Shown here: positions 36,901 through 50,200 of the stretch, in pieces
Layout: every line of letters begins with the position of its first letter
Numbering within the stretch: position 1 is the stretch's first letter
NCBI RefSeq assembly: GCF_008831285.2
Contig: NC_045144.1
Coordinates: 9,649,886-9,713,885, forward strand
From: Nymphaea colorata
Lineage: Eukaryota; Streptophyta; Magnoliopsida; Nymphaeales; Nymphaeaceae
Direction: 5' to 3'
DNA: 64,000 nucleotides
Notes under the pieces: model-generated
What the model was told of the DNA's origin: nothing
Database searches by the model: none
What the model saw: only the letters and a program-made list of their open reading frames with translations
Translations under genes and position numbers: made by a program

Positions 36901-39900
36901 GGGCCGGGCGGGCTTAGTCGGGCTTTTGGGTGGGGCAGGTCGGGCCTGTTTCTCATTTCTTCTCCTCCTTCTCGCAAGAGAAATCGATCGAGTGGTTGTG
37001 GTGGACAGTCCATTGGAATGCAAAATCTGGCGATGAAATGAAAAAATGATCGACTGGTTGCGATGGTAACGAGAAGCGAGGGAGAGCGTGATGAAGAGGC
37101 GGTAGCGAGGGAGAGGAGCGCGATGGAAGAAGCCCTAACGGGCAGAAAAAAAAAATCGTCGAAAAAAAGTCGGACCTTTACGGTGATGGCGATGGCGACG
37201 GGTAGGACCGAAGGCTAACGGGGAGGACCGATGGCTGTGCAACGGCGACAGGAAGGACCGGAGGAGGCAGCCAAGGGCCGACGAGGAGGATGGGAGGAGG
37301 CAGTCTCGATGACGGAGATGAAACTTTTAACAACAAAAAGTCCAAAACCCTAAGTTACCTAAGTTCATTTTTGTAAAAAATAAAAATAATACTATAATAG
37401 TAATGTCGGGCTTCTCGGGCCACCGACGATCACAGCGGCAAGCCCGAGCCCGACCCGTTATTTACCGGGCCGGGCCAAGCTCGATAAAAAAAGCCCGAAA
37501 CTCAATTTTTCAAGGCCCGGGCCCGGGCCCTTGGCGGGCCGGGTGCCAGGTACCCGGCGGTGGCCCGGCCCGGTGCCCAGGCTTAGCCGTGGCCAAAATG
37601 GTTTGCACGGCCTCTATTTATAATCTCATTTCCAGAATTCTAAGAGTCTCCAATCGTAGAATCCTAGGTCATTAATTACATCATAGAATCCTAAGAGACT
37701 TCACATATTACAAAGATATTAACTACAACATAGAATCCTAGGAGACTTCACATATGACAAGGATATTAACTACAACATAGAATCCTAAGAGACTCTTCAC
37801 ATGTTATAAGGACATTAAATATCTTAACACATTTTACAAGGATGTGGAATCCTAAGAGACTCCTCTTCAACATGCTGGTGGAGGATTTATAGTTTAACAC
37901 CCTCCCTCAAGTTGTGCATGGTTTTGCACCATGTACTACTTGCCCTTTAGAAACCAGAATCGTTGCTTCGTTAATCATTTTGTAAATAAGTCTGCAACAT
38001 GTTCATCTATACGAACATAAATAGGTTGAATCTCTTTGTCTTCCACCTTTTGTCTAACAAAGTGTTATCAATTTCAATGTGGTTTGTTCGACCATGTTGT
38101 ATAGGATTAAAGGCAATGTTAATAGCGCTTTGATTGTCGCACATTAACATTGACGTTTTAATCTTTTCTCCAATGTCTTCTAGCAAATGTCTAACCCATG
38201 TAACTTCAGCAGTACCTGCAGCCATGCATCTGTATTCAGCTTCAGTGCTGAATCTTGCTACTGCCATTTGCTTTCGACAACTCCAAGACACAAGATTACG
38301 TCCAATGAAAATACAATAATTAGAAATGGACTTTCTTTGATCGCGGTCTCCAGCCCAATATGCATTTGTGAATGTCATAAATTGATGTCCAATAGTTATA
38401 TTTTCACTCTTACCATAAACTAAGCCATCTCCTGTTGTTCCTTTAAGATATCTTAATATTCTCTTGACAACATCCATGTGAGTATCTCTAGGTGCATGCA
38501 TAAATTGAGATACTTGATTCACAACATATATAATATCTGGTCTAGTAAATGTAAGATATTGAAGTGCCCCAACAATACTTCGATATTGCGTAGGATCTTC
38601 ATATAACTCCCCATCCTGAGCACTTAGTCTTTGATTTAGAACACTAGGAGTTCCAACAGGCTTATAATCAGACATACCTGACTTGATCCAATGTGTATTT
38701 CTGTTGTGTCAATGTGAGGCGATTATTGTGCCTATCAATCTTCACTCCAAGAAAGAATCCTAAATCACCAAGCTCTTTCATTTTGAAGTTTTGCATCATC
38801 AAAACTTCAGCTTCTTCTATGTGTTTTTCTGAATTGCTGTGATAACAATATCATCAACATATATGAGAAGTAAAGTAAATATGTTTTCCTTTCGATAAAT
38901 GAAAGAGAGTGATCTAGAGGACATTTCCGAAAACCACATTCTTGAATCTTGCACGAGAAACTGTCAAACCACGAGCGTGAGGCCTGTTTAAGTCCATAAA
39001 TAGATTTTCTTAGTTTACAAACCCATGCATGAGAGTCTCCTTTTGTATATCCTGGAGGTTGTTCCATATATACTTCCTCCCTCAAATCACCATGAAGAAA
39101 AACATTCTTCACGTCCATTTGATGTAGTCTCCATCCATATTCAACTGCCAATGATATAATCACGCGAATTGTTCTCATTTTGATCATACGGCTGAATGTC
39201 TCATCATAATCTTCTCCATATTGTTGTGTAAACCTTTTTGCTACTAACCTTGCTTTGTGTCTTTCTATGCTGCCGTCAGGTTTGCATTTAATTTTGTACA
39301 CCCATTTGGAGCCCACTACGTTCTTTCCGTGTGGCCTTGGAACGATCTCCCATGTTCCACATTCATGCAAGGCATCAATTTCTTCTTTCATAGCCTTTCT
39401 CCAATGATGTGATTTTGATGCTTGATCAAATGAAGTAGGTTCTTCCTCTTTGCAACTTTTGTCATGAATTACTGAAAATTAAGTGATAAAGAATCATAGC
39501 TAACCCACCTGTGAATGAGGTGACGAATGCGTTGGGATCTTCTAAAGTGGGGCATGTTGTCTTCTTCACTGTGAGCATCTCCGTCCCTTAGTCGTCGACT
39601 GTAGATAAGACCCGAATACCGATGTGAATCGTTGCTCCGTTCTTTATTATTGCTTTCGTGATGACTTGATGACTGTGTTGGATCTTCTTGATTTTCACTT
39701 TGAGCCATATCCGATGGTTGTATTGTTCTCTCTGGATCTTCACCTTGAGGCACATCATTTTCTATAACAGGATCTGCATTGAATAACTGTGTACTAGTCC
39801 AGGGATCATAAGATTCAATGGTTATAGGCATTTCATTTGTATCATCAAAACTATGTTCATCAAAAATGACATTTCTTGAAGTTTTGATACGTTTAGTTGT

Positions 39901-40905
39901 TTGATCTTAGCATCGGAAACCTTTATATTCATCAGCATATCCAACGAATCTACATTGAATAGCTTTGTCTTGAAACTTGTTCCTCAAGGCAGCATCAACG
40001 TGAACATAGCATACACAACCAAAAACCTTCAAGTTCTGGTAATCAGGTTGTTTGCCTAAGAGTGTAAAATATGGCAATTTAGACATCAAGAGTGTCATAG
40101 GCAAACAATTTATTATGTATATAGCAGTATGGAAGGCTTCAGTCCACAAGGAAATGAGCACATTAGTATCATGCATCATGCTCATGGCGCTTTCAACTAT
40201 ATATCGATGTTTTCGCTCAACTACACCATTTTGTTGTGTAAGAGCAGGTGATTTGTCTAGTTATCCCTTTTTCACGTAGAAATTCAATAAAATCAAGCGA
40301 GGAATATTCTCCCCCTCCATCACATTGAAAATGCACCACATTGGATGAAAATTTGGTTTGAATCATGGCATAGAAGTTTCGAAATATGTGGGGTACTTCT
40401 GATTTGTGTTTCATTAAGTAAATCCAAGTGAAACGTAAGTAAGAGTCAATGAATAAGACATAATATCTTGATCCAGACATGGAATCAATAGGGGCTGACC
40501 CCCATACATCAGAAAAAATAGTTTCAAAAGGTTTGGAAGCCCTTTGATTTATATTATGGAAAGGTAAAACATGACTTTTACAAAGTCCACAACTTGAACA
40601 TTTTTTGACACTTGAAGTAAGAGGTAAGCTTGATCTTGAAATGAGACTATTTGTGACAAGTCTTTCAATGAAATGTCGACCACAGTGTCCTAGCCGACTA
40701 TGCCACAAATCAGACTCCAAAAATTGGTTAATTTTCTGATCTATTTTCTGATTCACAAGTCTTTCAGTTTGATCTATTTTCTGATTTGAATCAAATTTTA
40801 AATCTCGGAGCTATGTCATTTCTAACAGAATTTAAAGTTCATTTTTTAATCTTTTGGTATACAAAATGGGTTTTCACTTTTCAACACCAAAGTGGACATA
40901 ATAAT

Positions 40906-40961
<56 letters not shown>

Positions 40962-43900
40962 CAATAATATCATGACAGTGTTGTGGTAAATATATTTGTT
41001 GATGTTTTAGTTACATGGAAATCGGTTACAATAAGATTGTTTTCCTCTCTAACCATGATCAAATTGCGATATTTACAAAATACTGGTGATATGTGTTTGC
41101 TAGTGTGTGAGTGGCATTCTGAATTGAAGTTAATGTATCATGAATCTTTACTCACTGCGGGCTTACATTTCCAGGATTTCTCCAAGGGCATTCGTTTACA
41201 GGAGCTCAACGTACTGCTTAAGAATACTGTCATGGTGAAGTTCCAGTGTCTTTTTATGTAATTTTAAGTGGTCATTAGTCTGCATATATTCTTATTTGTT
41301 TGCGAATCATCATTAAGGTGACATTTTCTACTTTGCCTTTTATGAACCTATGACAATATTTATGGCTAGGGTAGAAGCTTAAAAACTAGAGGTTCCTAGA
41401 TGCTTTAATTAACGTTGCAATTCTAAGAAATGGAGGAATGAAATCCTTTTTTGGAAAATGAAGCAGTAAAAAACTTAGAAGTAAAACAAGAATAAAGCAA
41501 GGAGATCAAAGCAAGGAGATCAGCCAAATGCTTGATCTCAAAGTGATTATCAACTGAGGAGGGGGAAATGAGAATAAAATACAAAATAAAGAAGTGAGAT
41601 GAATTCAAGGGGAAGCAATTATGCCCATCCTTCTCTTTTATGCCACTTCCGTCGTCGCTGCACCGACCTCCGTCTTCCTCTTCTCTGCATTGTGGTCGTA
41701 GCAAAGGGAGAGACGAAGAGGGGAAACAAGGGAGAGGAGGGCGACGTCGGGCTCCCACGCTGCTGGATTCGGGTCCGGGTTTGGACCCGATCCGGCCCAC
41801 CTACAAAACGAGTGTTACATCCTACCCTCCTTAAATAAAATTTCGTCTTCGAAATTTAGATCATACCTCAATGCAAGAATAAGTGTGAATATTTCTTTCG
41901 CATACCTTCCTCGAGTTCCCATGTGCTCTCCTTCAACCCATGGTCTTGTCATTCCACTCTCACTAAATAAATCCTCTTACTGCGAAACACTTGCTCCCTT
42001 TGATCTACAATTCTAATAGGCTTTTCTTCCATTATCAAATCATCTTCCACTTGAATACCTTGAAAGTCAATCACATGCGTAGGATCTGGTACGTACTTTC
42101 GAAGCATCATGGAAAACATCATGAACATGACTCAAATTAGGTGATAGTGCCAATCTGTACGCCACCTCTCCGATTTTCTCTAATACCTCAAACGGTCCAA
42201 TGAACCTTGGACCCAACTTTCCCTTAACACCACAACGAAAGCGCCTTTAGTAGGTGAAATCTTCAAGATCACCAACCCCAAAAGCCACCTCTCTGCTTCG
42301 ATTGCCGGCATAACTTTTTTGTCTACTCTGAGCAGTCAACAACTTTTTCCTTATCAATTGCACTTGGTCGGTGTAGTGTTGCAATACTAAAGGGTTCTCG
42401 ATCTTGCCATCACCCAATTCGGTCCAACAAGTTGGCGATCTGCATGGCCTCCCATACAAGGCCTCAAAAGGTGCCATCCCAGTACTAGAGTGCTAACTGT
42501 TATTATATGCGAATTCTGTCAATTTCACATGTTTATCCCATTCTCCTTTCCAGTCCAAAACACAAGCACGTAACATGTCCTCTAAGGTTTGAATGGTCCT
42601 CTCAGATTGCCCATCAGTTTTGGGGTGGAATGCTGTGCTCAACTTAAGCTTAGTACCCAATGCCTTTTGCAAATGCCCCCAAAACCTAGAGGTAAAACGT
42701 GGATCTCGATCCGCAATGATAGACTTTGGCACCCAATGCAATCTCACTATCTCGCCAATATATAACTCTGCGAGACTTTCTAAAGACTGATTGATTCTGA
42801 TTGGCAGGAAATGAGCGGATTTCGTAAGTCGATCGACAATCACTCATATGGCATCATATGAGTATTCTGGTGTGAGGCAAACCAACCACAAAATCCATCG
42901 TAATGTCTTCCCATTTCTACACTGGGATATCAATTCTCTGCAACGAGCCTCCTGGCCGTTGATGCTTTGCTTTGACTCGCTAGCAAACTAAGCACTTTGC
43001 TACATATTCTGCAATTTCACGCTTCATTCTAGGCCACAAAAAATTTCTTTTCATATCATGAAACATCTTTGTACTGCCAGGGTGTATAGCAAATCTGGAT
43101 TTCTGAGCTACAAATCTGTTAAGTGTTCAATCCATCTTCTTTGCCTCAGATTGAGATCCTTTTGGGAGAATATGTACTTCAACGACTTATGGTCTGTAAA
43201 CACCTCAAAAATTGCACCATAGAGATAGTGTCTCCATATCTTCAGTGCGAACACAACCGCTCCCATCTCCAAATCATGAGTGGCATAATGTTTCTCCTGT
43301 GCTTTCAACTGTCTTGATGCATAAGCCACTAGACGACCGTGTTGCATCAATACACAACCGTAACCGATTTCCGATGCATCAGTGTACACCACAAATCCAG
43401 AATTACCCGATGGAAGCGTCATAATAGGGGCAGTGATAAGCTTGTCCTTCAAAGTTTGGAAACTCTTTTCGCACTCTTCATTCCAAACAAACTTCACTCC
43501 TTTTTTTAATAGCTTAGTCATGGGCATAACTATTTTCGAAAAGTCTTGTATAAACCAACGATAATATCATGCCAATCCCAAAAAACTTCTAACATCCGTC
43601 ACACTGCATGGCGTATTCCAATCATGTACAGCCGACACCTTAGCCGGATCGACAGAAATTCCATCCTTCGAGATTACATGACCCAGAAAGTTTGCCTTCT
43701 CTAGTCAAAATTCACATTTCGAGTACCTGGCATAAAGCTTATTCGCAAAATACTCAACGCACTCCTCAAGTGATCTCTGTGCTCTGCCTCGCTATCTGAG
43801 TACACCTAAATATCATCCACAAATACGATAACAAACCGATCCAAGTAGTCTTGAAAAATTCGATACATGAGGTCCATAAACACTGCGGGAGCATTGGTCA

Positions 43901-46900
43901 ATCCAAAAGGCATGACCTTGAATTCGTAATGCCCATATCTAGTTCGAAAAGCAGTCTTAGTAACATCTTCCTTCCGTATCAAGAGTTGATAATACCCTAT
44001 CCTCAGATCGATCTTGGAGAATACCTTTGCATTCTTAAGCTGATCAAACAAGTCTTCAATTTTTGGAAGCGAATACTTATTCTTGATGGTGACTTGATTC
44101 AACATGCGGTAATCTATACACAAACGCATCGTTCAATCCTTCTTCTTAACAAACAACACAACTGCTCCCCAAGGTGACACACTAGGTCGAATGAAGCCCT
44201 TATCTAAGAGCTCTTGCAATTGCTTCTTCAATTCTTCCAACTACGTCGGTGCCATACGGTATGGTGCCTTAGAAATAGGAGTTGTCCCTGGTAACAACTC
44301 TATCTTGAATTCAACTTCTCGTATTGGAGGTAAACTTGACAGTTCCTTAGGAAACACATCAAGGTACTCACTCACAACGGCAACATCCTGCAACCTCACC
44401 GGTTCAGTCTCATTGGTCAACACATTGACCAAGAATGCAACACTTCCATTTTCTAACAATCGTTTAGCCTTTAGTGCAAGGATGCGTGGAAGGAAGAGGG
44501 CGTCCATAGAGAGAGGGCGAGCAGAGAGGGTTCAGACAGAGGGGAGAGGGCTCGAGCAGAGAGCATGGACAGAGAGAGAGAGTGCGGGAGAGAGAGAGAG
44601 CTGGCAGAAAAGGGGAACAACAGAGAGAGAGACTGATGGCTCACCTGAGCGCCGCCACCGCCGTCCACTTCCGTCGCTGCTGCACCGACCTCCGTCTTCC
44701 TCTTCTCTGCGTTGTGGTCGTAGCAAAGGGAGAGACGAAGAGGGGAAACGAGGGAAAGATGAGGGAGAGGAGGGCGACGTCGGGCACCCACGCTGCTGGA
44801 TTCGGGCCGGGTCTGGACTTGATCCGGCCCACTTACAAAACGAGTGTTACATCGGGAGTTGGGACAGAGGGGGAGACGAACAAAGAATGACGAGAGGGAG
44901 AGGGACAGAGATGCGATAGAGGCCGAGAAAGAAGGAGAAGACAGGATAGACAAAGAGAGATTGAGAGGGCTTACCTCAGCGCCGCGGCCTTTTACCTCCG
45001 CTGCTGCTGCACCTTCTTCCGCCTTTTGTTTCTCTGTGTCACGTTCGAACGAGCGAGAAAGACGAAGAGGGAGAGCCCTGACGTTGGGCCTTCCTCTTTC
45101 ACGCGGGTGGAGTTTGTGTCCACGTTTGGACCTAATTCACCCTGACCTGCCAAGACGCCGCTTGTTACAGCCAGAGTTGACTTGGCCATTCTGGAGTCTA
45201 ATTCTTAGTTTTGCAAACTATGGGTTAACTGTCTATAACAGGCTTCCCCTTCTATACTACTATGATTATCTCAAAATTAATGCCATCTGTTCTTTTAATA
45301 GGAAATATTGATTTTTCTTTTGATCGGTATTCTTTACATCATTGCTTTCTAGCAGTAATCAATTTGCACAAAAATGCAATTCTGGGATTATAGGGACATC
45401 TGCACTCTGCAGTATAGGCATTCTTCAGATATGGTTTAATTTAAGATTGGAAAATGTGGAAATGTTCTTTACAAAGACACATTTTACCAACCATGCCAAT
45501 ACAAAGTGACAAGAAACAGTTAATAAGAGATTCAGCACCTTATTACTGGTTAATCTTTTCAGCAAGAAGGCTAGATGATAACGCCTTGTGAATGTGGATC
45601 AGGGTTGATCATTGATTTTTCATGTTGTGATTATGCATAGTTTATATGGTTCCTACGGGACTGGTAATCATGTTTGTGGTTGTGGAATAGACAGTTTTTA
45701 TGTTGTTCGTGATTGAATCAGTCTCTGTGTTAGATAAGGCGCTTGAAGGAGGATGTCTCGCTTCAACTTCCACCTAAGCGACGACAGGTTATAAGATTGA
45801 TATTGAGAGAATCCAGTCTCAGTACTCCAGAAGTTTGTGGTTCTTGTGATTTGCATGGCCCTGCTAGGGTCCCCGAGTCTGAACTCGGAATGCATCCTTG
45901 TAATAGTCAAGTGAATACTGATGCAGTTGGGAGGATTCCTAGTTCAGGTGAGTCTATTGGTTCTCTTAGTTTCAAATGAGCTCGCTTTTGCATTGTCAGA
46001 GTATCATGCACTGGTTTCTTGTTGATTCGAACCACGTTTGCATAGTTATAGTAGCATGAGAAAGAATTTACTTCAGGGTTGCTCTTGCTTGGTTTTTGTT
46101 GTAACTTTTTTGAAAGATTTATTTTTAAGGAAACAAGTCTAAACCATGTGCCAAAATGTTAATTGGTTCTCATACTTATGTAAAGTAGTGAACTGGGTTG
46201 AATCTTCAATGAAGGGGTAATACGTATAAGTTGATGTGATATGCTCAAACACAAACCAAAATGCACTTTTCTTAGTCTGAAGATTCTTAACTGATAAGCA
46301 AGTTTACCAACACCAATAAAAGCAGATGAACTCCTTACTACAATCAGATTGATGAAAAAAATAATTGCATTACATATTAAATAAAAAAAATAAAAATATT
46401 CAACTAATGCTCCAGGAACTCTGGATGCTCCTTTCCATGAACCAGGTCTGATCAATCTTCTACGGTTCCTAGAAACTCCAACTCGTCCCTCCTCTTCCTG
46501 ACACCAGTCCCTTCTCATAGCCAGCATTACTTGAACTAGAAACACAAGAAACCGAACTGCAAGCAAGAACAAGAATAACCCAAACAATCTATACTATCTA
46601 ACCAAGCCAAGTAGCCAGCCACACTATGGAACATTAAATATCTAACAGAACCTAAACTAATAAATTCTGATAACTTACAAGGCTCTAAAAATCTACAATC
46701 AAGACACGTTTGATGGGGCAGGGAAGCACTGTAAAAGATGGAAACTCATGGATTTCCCTTGCCCCATCGAGTAACAGAAAACGTTTCACCTGAATTTCGG
46801 GTGGCCGTTACTATGTACCATGGTAAACTTCACTTTCTCGTGAGAGCTTCCCTTACCTCGGTGAACTCTATGCAGCAATGGCACCATGGTAACCAAACAA

Positions 46901-47187
46901 TACAATGAAGTATGGATGTTCCCTTCCTTGAAGCTAGCAGGTGGGAGGTGCCTGTCACCGTGGTGGGTTTCAACTTTCAAGGAAACTGTCGAGGCTAATG
47001 TTGCCAGAAGGTGAGTTTGCTGGACAACCAACACTCAACAGATTGAGTGCAAAGACGGTGTAGGGGAAAAGGGGAGGCGTTGTGCCTGTCATCATGAGGA
47101 ATAGGAACAAAAGGGGCATAGGGATAAAGTAGTAGTGATTGATGTGGACAGTTGTCTGCCTCTACGAGAGAGGAGAGAGAAGAGAGT

Positions 47188-47222
<35 letters not shown>

Positions 47223-50200
47223 TTCTTCACTCCTACTTTCCAAAGACATTCTTGACAGTGGTGGTTGGTTTTTAAGAATTATATGAAAATGTGTTTTAAT
47301 AAAATTGCATTTTAATAAATTCGAATGATTATGGAAAAACAAAATAAAAAAATAAATGTTCTAAAGGATTGTTATGTCCAAAAGTAACTATTTTTTCTCC
47401 CCTTCCACGTACTCATCAAACACCCAAAAATTTATTCACTTTTTCTAGTTTATCAAACACACCCTCTCTTCCACCTTCCAATGGAACCATCTCCAAAAGT
47501 TCTCTCCAAATTGAGATAGTAGGCAGCTGCATGAAGGGGTTGATGAAGTTGTCATGATCACCTCTCATTTATAATCCTCTATACAGGCATATGCAAGTTG
47601 CAACTTCCTTTTTCCCTTGATGTTGCCTCAAATGGTCTCCTTTGCTCTGTCCAGAGCTTCGAATAAATATCCTATAGAAGGCCTATCTTCATAGTCAACC
47701 AATCTAAGGACTTTCACCAGTGGTATGTAGATCTTCAATAAGTTGATACATGATTCCCATGATCCAGAGCTGAATATAATATCCACAACTGTTGTGACTT
47801 TTCTTTTATGGGCTTGTGGACAACAATCTAATCATCATTAGAGACATCTGCTTAAGTGGAGTCCTCTACTTGACTATACCTTGCACAGTCAAAATATTTG
47901 TGGCAAATCTTGTATGTGCAGGCCGGATCAATTCGGCCACTTTTGTAAATTTTTTCATCAAATTCAAAACATGGGAATGATTATAGATAAACTTCGTGAT
48001 TTGTTGGTAACTTGCCAGAATTGATTTCATATCTTCTCTTTCACCAAGATCATGAATGATGAAACATCAGATTTACACAATGAGCAGCACATGAGCTCAA
48101 ATAGAATGATTTGTATCGTGTTGCTAGCACCTCACTTGTACCTCTATAATTTGGTACATTATTTGTCATAAATTGCATGAAATTCTCAGACCCTACTTTA
48201 TGTATAACTTCATAACAAAATTTCATATAAAGCATCAATGGTCTTATGTCTATCTGACCAACCAACAAATTTTAAAAACATCGTACCCATAGGACAATAT
48301 ACAAGAAAGTTTACCACCGTTCTGTTCTTTATATCTGCCTATCCATATGCCATCACACTGCAACCAGTGTCTTTCCAAATTCCAATTATCCTTTAAATGA
48401 TCACAATATGTTATATGCCTTCATATATCTGACAACGTTATCAAGAATTTCACCTCTTAACTTATGATAAGAAAACATTTCATACCACGACCTATAAAAG
48501 TGATCACATCTGCTATAGATTGAAAATAAAAAGAATTGGCTGCATTAAAGAGAATGCATGCATTATGAAACCATCATTCCTCGTCTGCCCACTCAACAAT
48601 TTCTTTTGAAGTCATAGCTGTATATATCTCAGGTTGAGCACCTTCGTCAGTATGAGTAGGGAAAATTCTTGATTGATGAACTCGACCAGGTATTCTACCA
48701 CCCCTATTATGGCCACAGGACCTCCCTGACCACATCCTTCTACAACTGCACCTCTTCTCGGTCTACTTGACAAGCTGCCTTTTCCTTTATCATATGTGGC
48801 TCTCAAACTGACATCAACATCCTCGTTTTCTTCTTCCCCCAACTCATATTTTTCATCTCCACTTTCATTCTCCTCATCAACCTCCCAGGCTATGCATATC
48901 CTATCTCAGCATCCTAAAGTTTTTTTTTTTTTCAATCCTATTTGCAGAGACAGAGAGTTAATCACTTCTAAACAGTGTTGTTTGACTTATGGTTGCAATG
49001 GATCCTCTTTGGAACTCTTCCATTGTGACACATTCTTGCTTGTTCTAGCTAAATGATGCTTAAAACGAGATATTCCTCTTGATATGATTTGTTTAGAGAA
49101 ATTACATCTAATCTTCAACTAGTCAGTTGTATCCACCTCCGTCCCCATTGCCATGCATTCGGTACCTATATTTTCAACTGTTAGAATATGTTGTTGTGGG
49201 AACCGGGTCCATATCTGGACCCGGTTCTATGGGGCGCGGGTACCGAGGCGGGCTCGGTACCCTAGGCGGCTTCTCCTCTCTCCCTCTTTATATTGTCACT
49301 TATGTATAAGTGTTGAATTAAGTGAAATAGAATCTTCTCTCTCCTAGGGTTGCGGGTGTGCACCTAGGTAGAGCTTCCCGTGGTTTTTTCCTCGTCCGAG
49401 GTTTTTCCACGTACATCGTGTGTTCTTCCTCTTCTTCCTCTACGTGGTTCGTGTTTCTACATGGTATCAGAGCCATCGAAGTTGGAGAAGAGTTTTTTCT
49501 CCTGAGGATCGTTAGACGTGGAAGTTTTTCGTCGCCCGACGCCGTTGAAGTTCCGGCGCCACTGCTGCCCTTGTGACGTCGCCCTGCTCTGCCGCCGCCG
49601 TCCTCCGTTCCGCCGCTGGTTGCGCCTCCGCAGTCCTCCGTTCGGCCCGTTCTAGGTTTCTGCCACCGTGGGTGGCCTCTGTTTTGCGCCGTCGCCTGCC
49701 TTCCGTCGTCGCTGCCTCATTCCCGCCGCCGTCAACTCTCCGTTTCTGTGCCTCTTGTTGTTGTGTGCTTGTTTGTGATGGCAGAAGCGATGGGGACTCA
49801 AAAAGATGCCGTTCTTGACACGGGCAGCGCCTCCAAGACTGAGAACGTGCCGATCCAGGTCACCTCCATCCGTCTGACCAAGGACAATTACCTCCTCAAA
49901 ATGGTATAGCTGAACGAAAAAATCGTCATCTTTTGAATGTTACCCGAGCCATTATGTTCCAACGTCATGTCCCTAAGCGGTATTGGGGTGATGCACTTCT
50001 CACTAGTGCACATCTCATTAACCGTATGCCTACTAGGGTGTTGGATGGTCAGTCTCCTTATTCTACCCTGTGGCCCACTCAGAATCCGTGGCCTCTTACT
50101 CCTCGTGTCTTTGGGTGCAGTTGTTTTGTGCATAATCATAGCCCTACTCTCAAAAAACTTGATCCCCGGTCTATTAAAGGAGTTTTCTTGGGGTATTCTT

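Larger units (their letters stand above)
36618..40780 (-). mobile_element. Minus-strand Ty1/copia element, 5' truncated
   Basis: Its 3' LTR is 36618-37899 (about 392 bp once the hAT insertion and its duplication are removed), followed upstream on the minus strand by the polypurine tract complement CCCTCCCTCAAG (37900-37911). RNase H, RT, linker and integrase follow to about 40780, where it stops without gag or 5' LTR. Closely related to the element at 60098-63372. Confidence 0.85.

Noticed and set aside
36573-37023. Gly-Pro-Leu / Ala-Gly-Pro repeat frames resembling a collagen-like protein
   Set aside because: Caused by the 12-bp minisatellite in the hAT element; no homologous domain.
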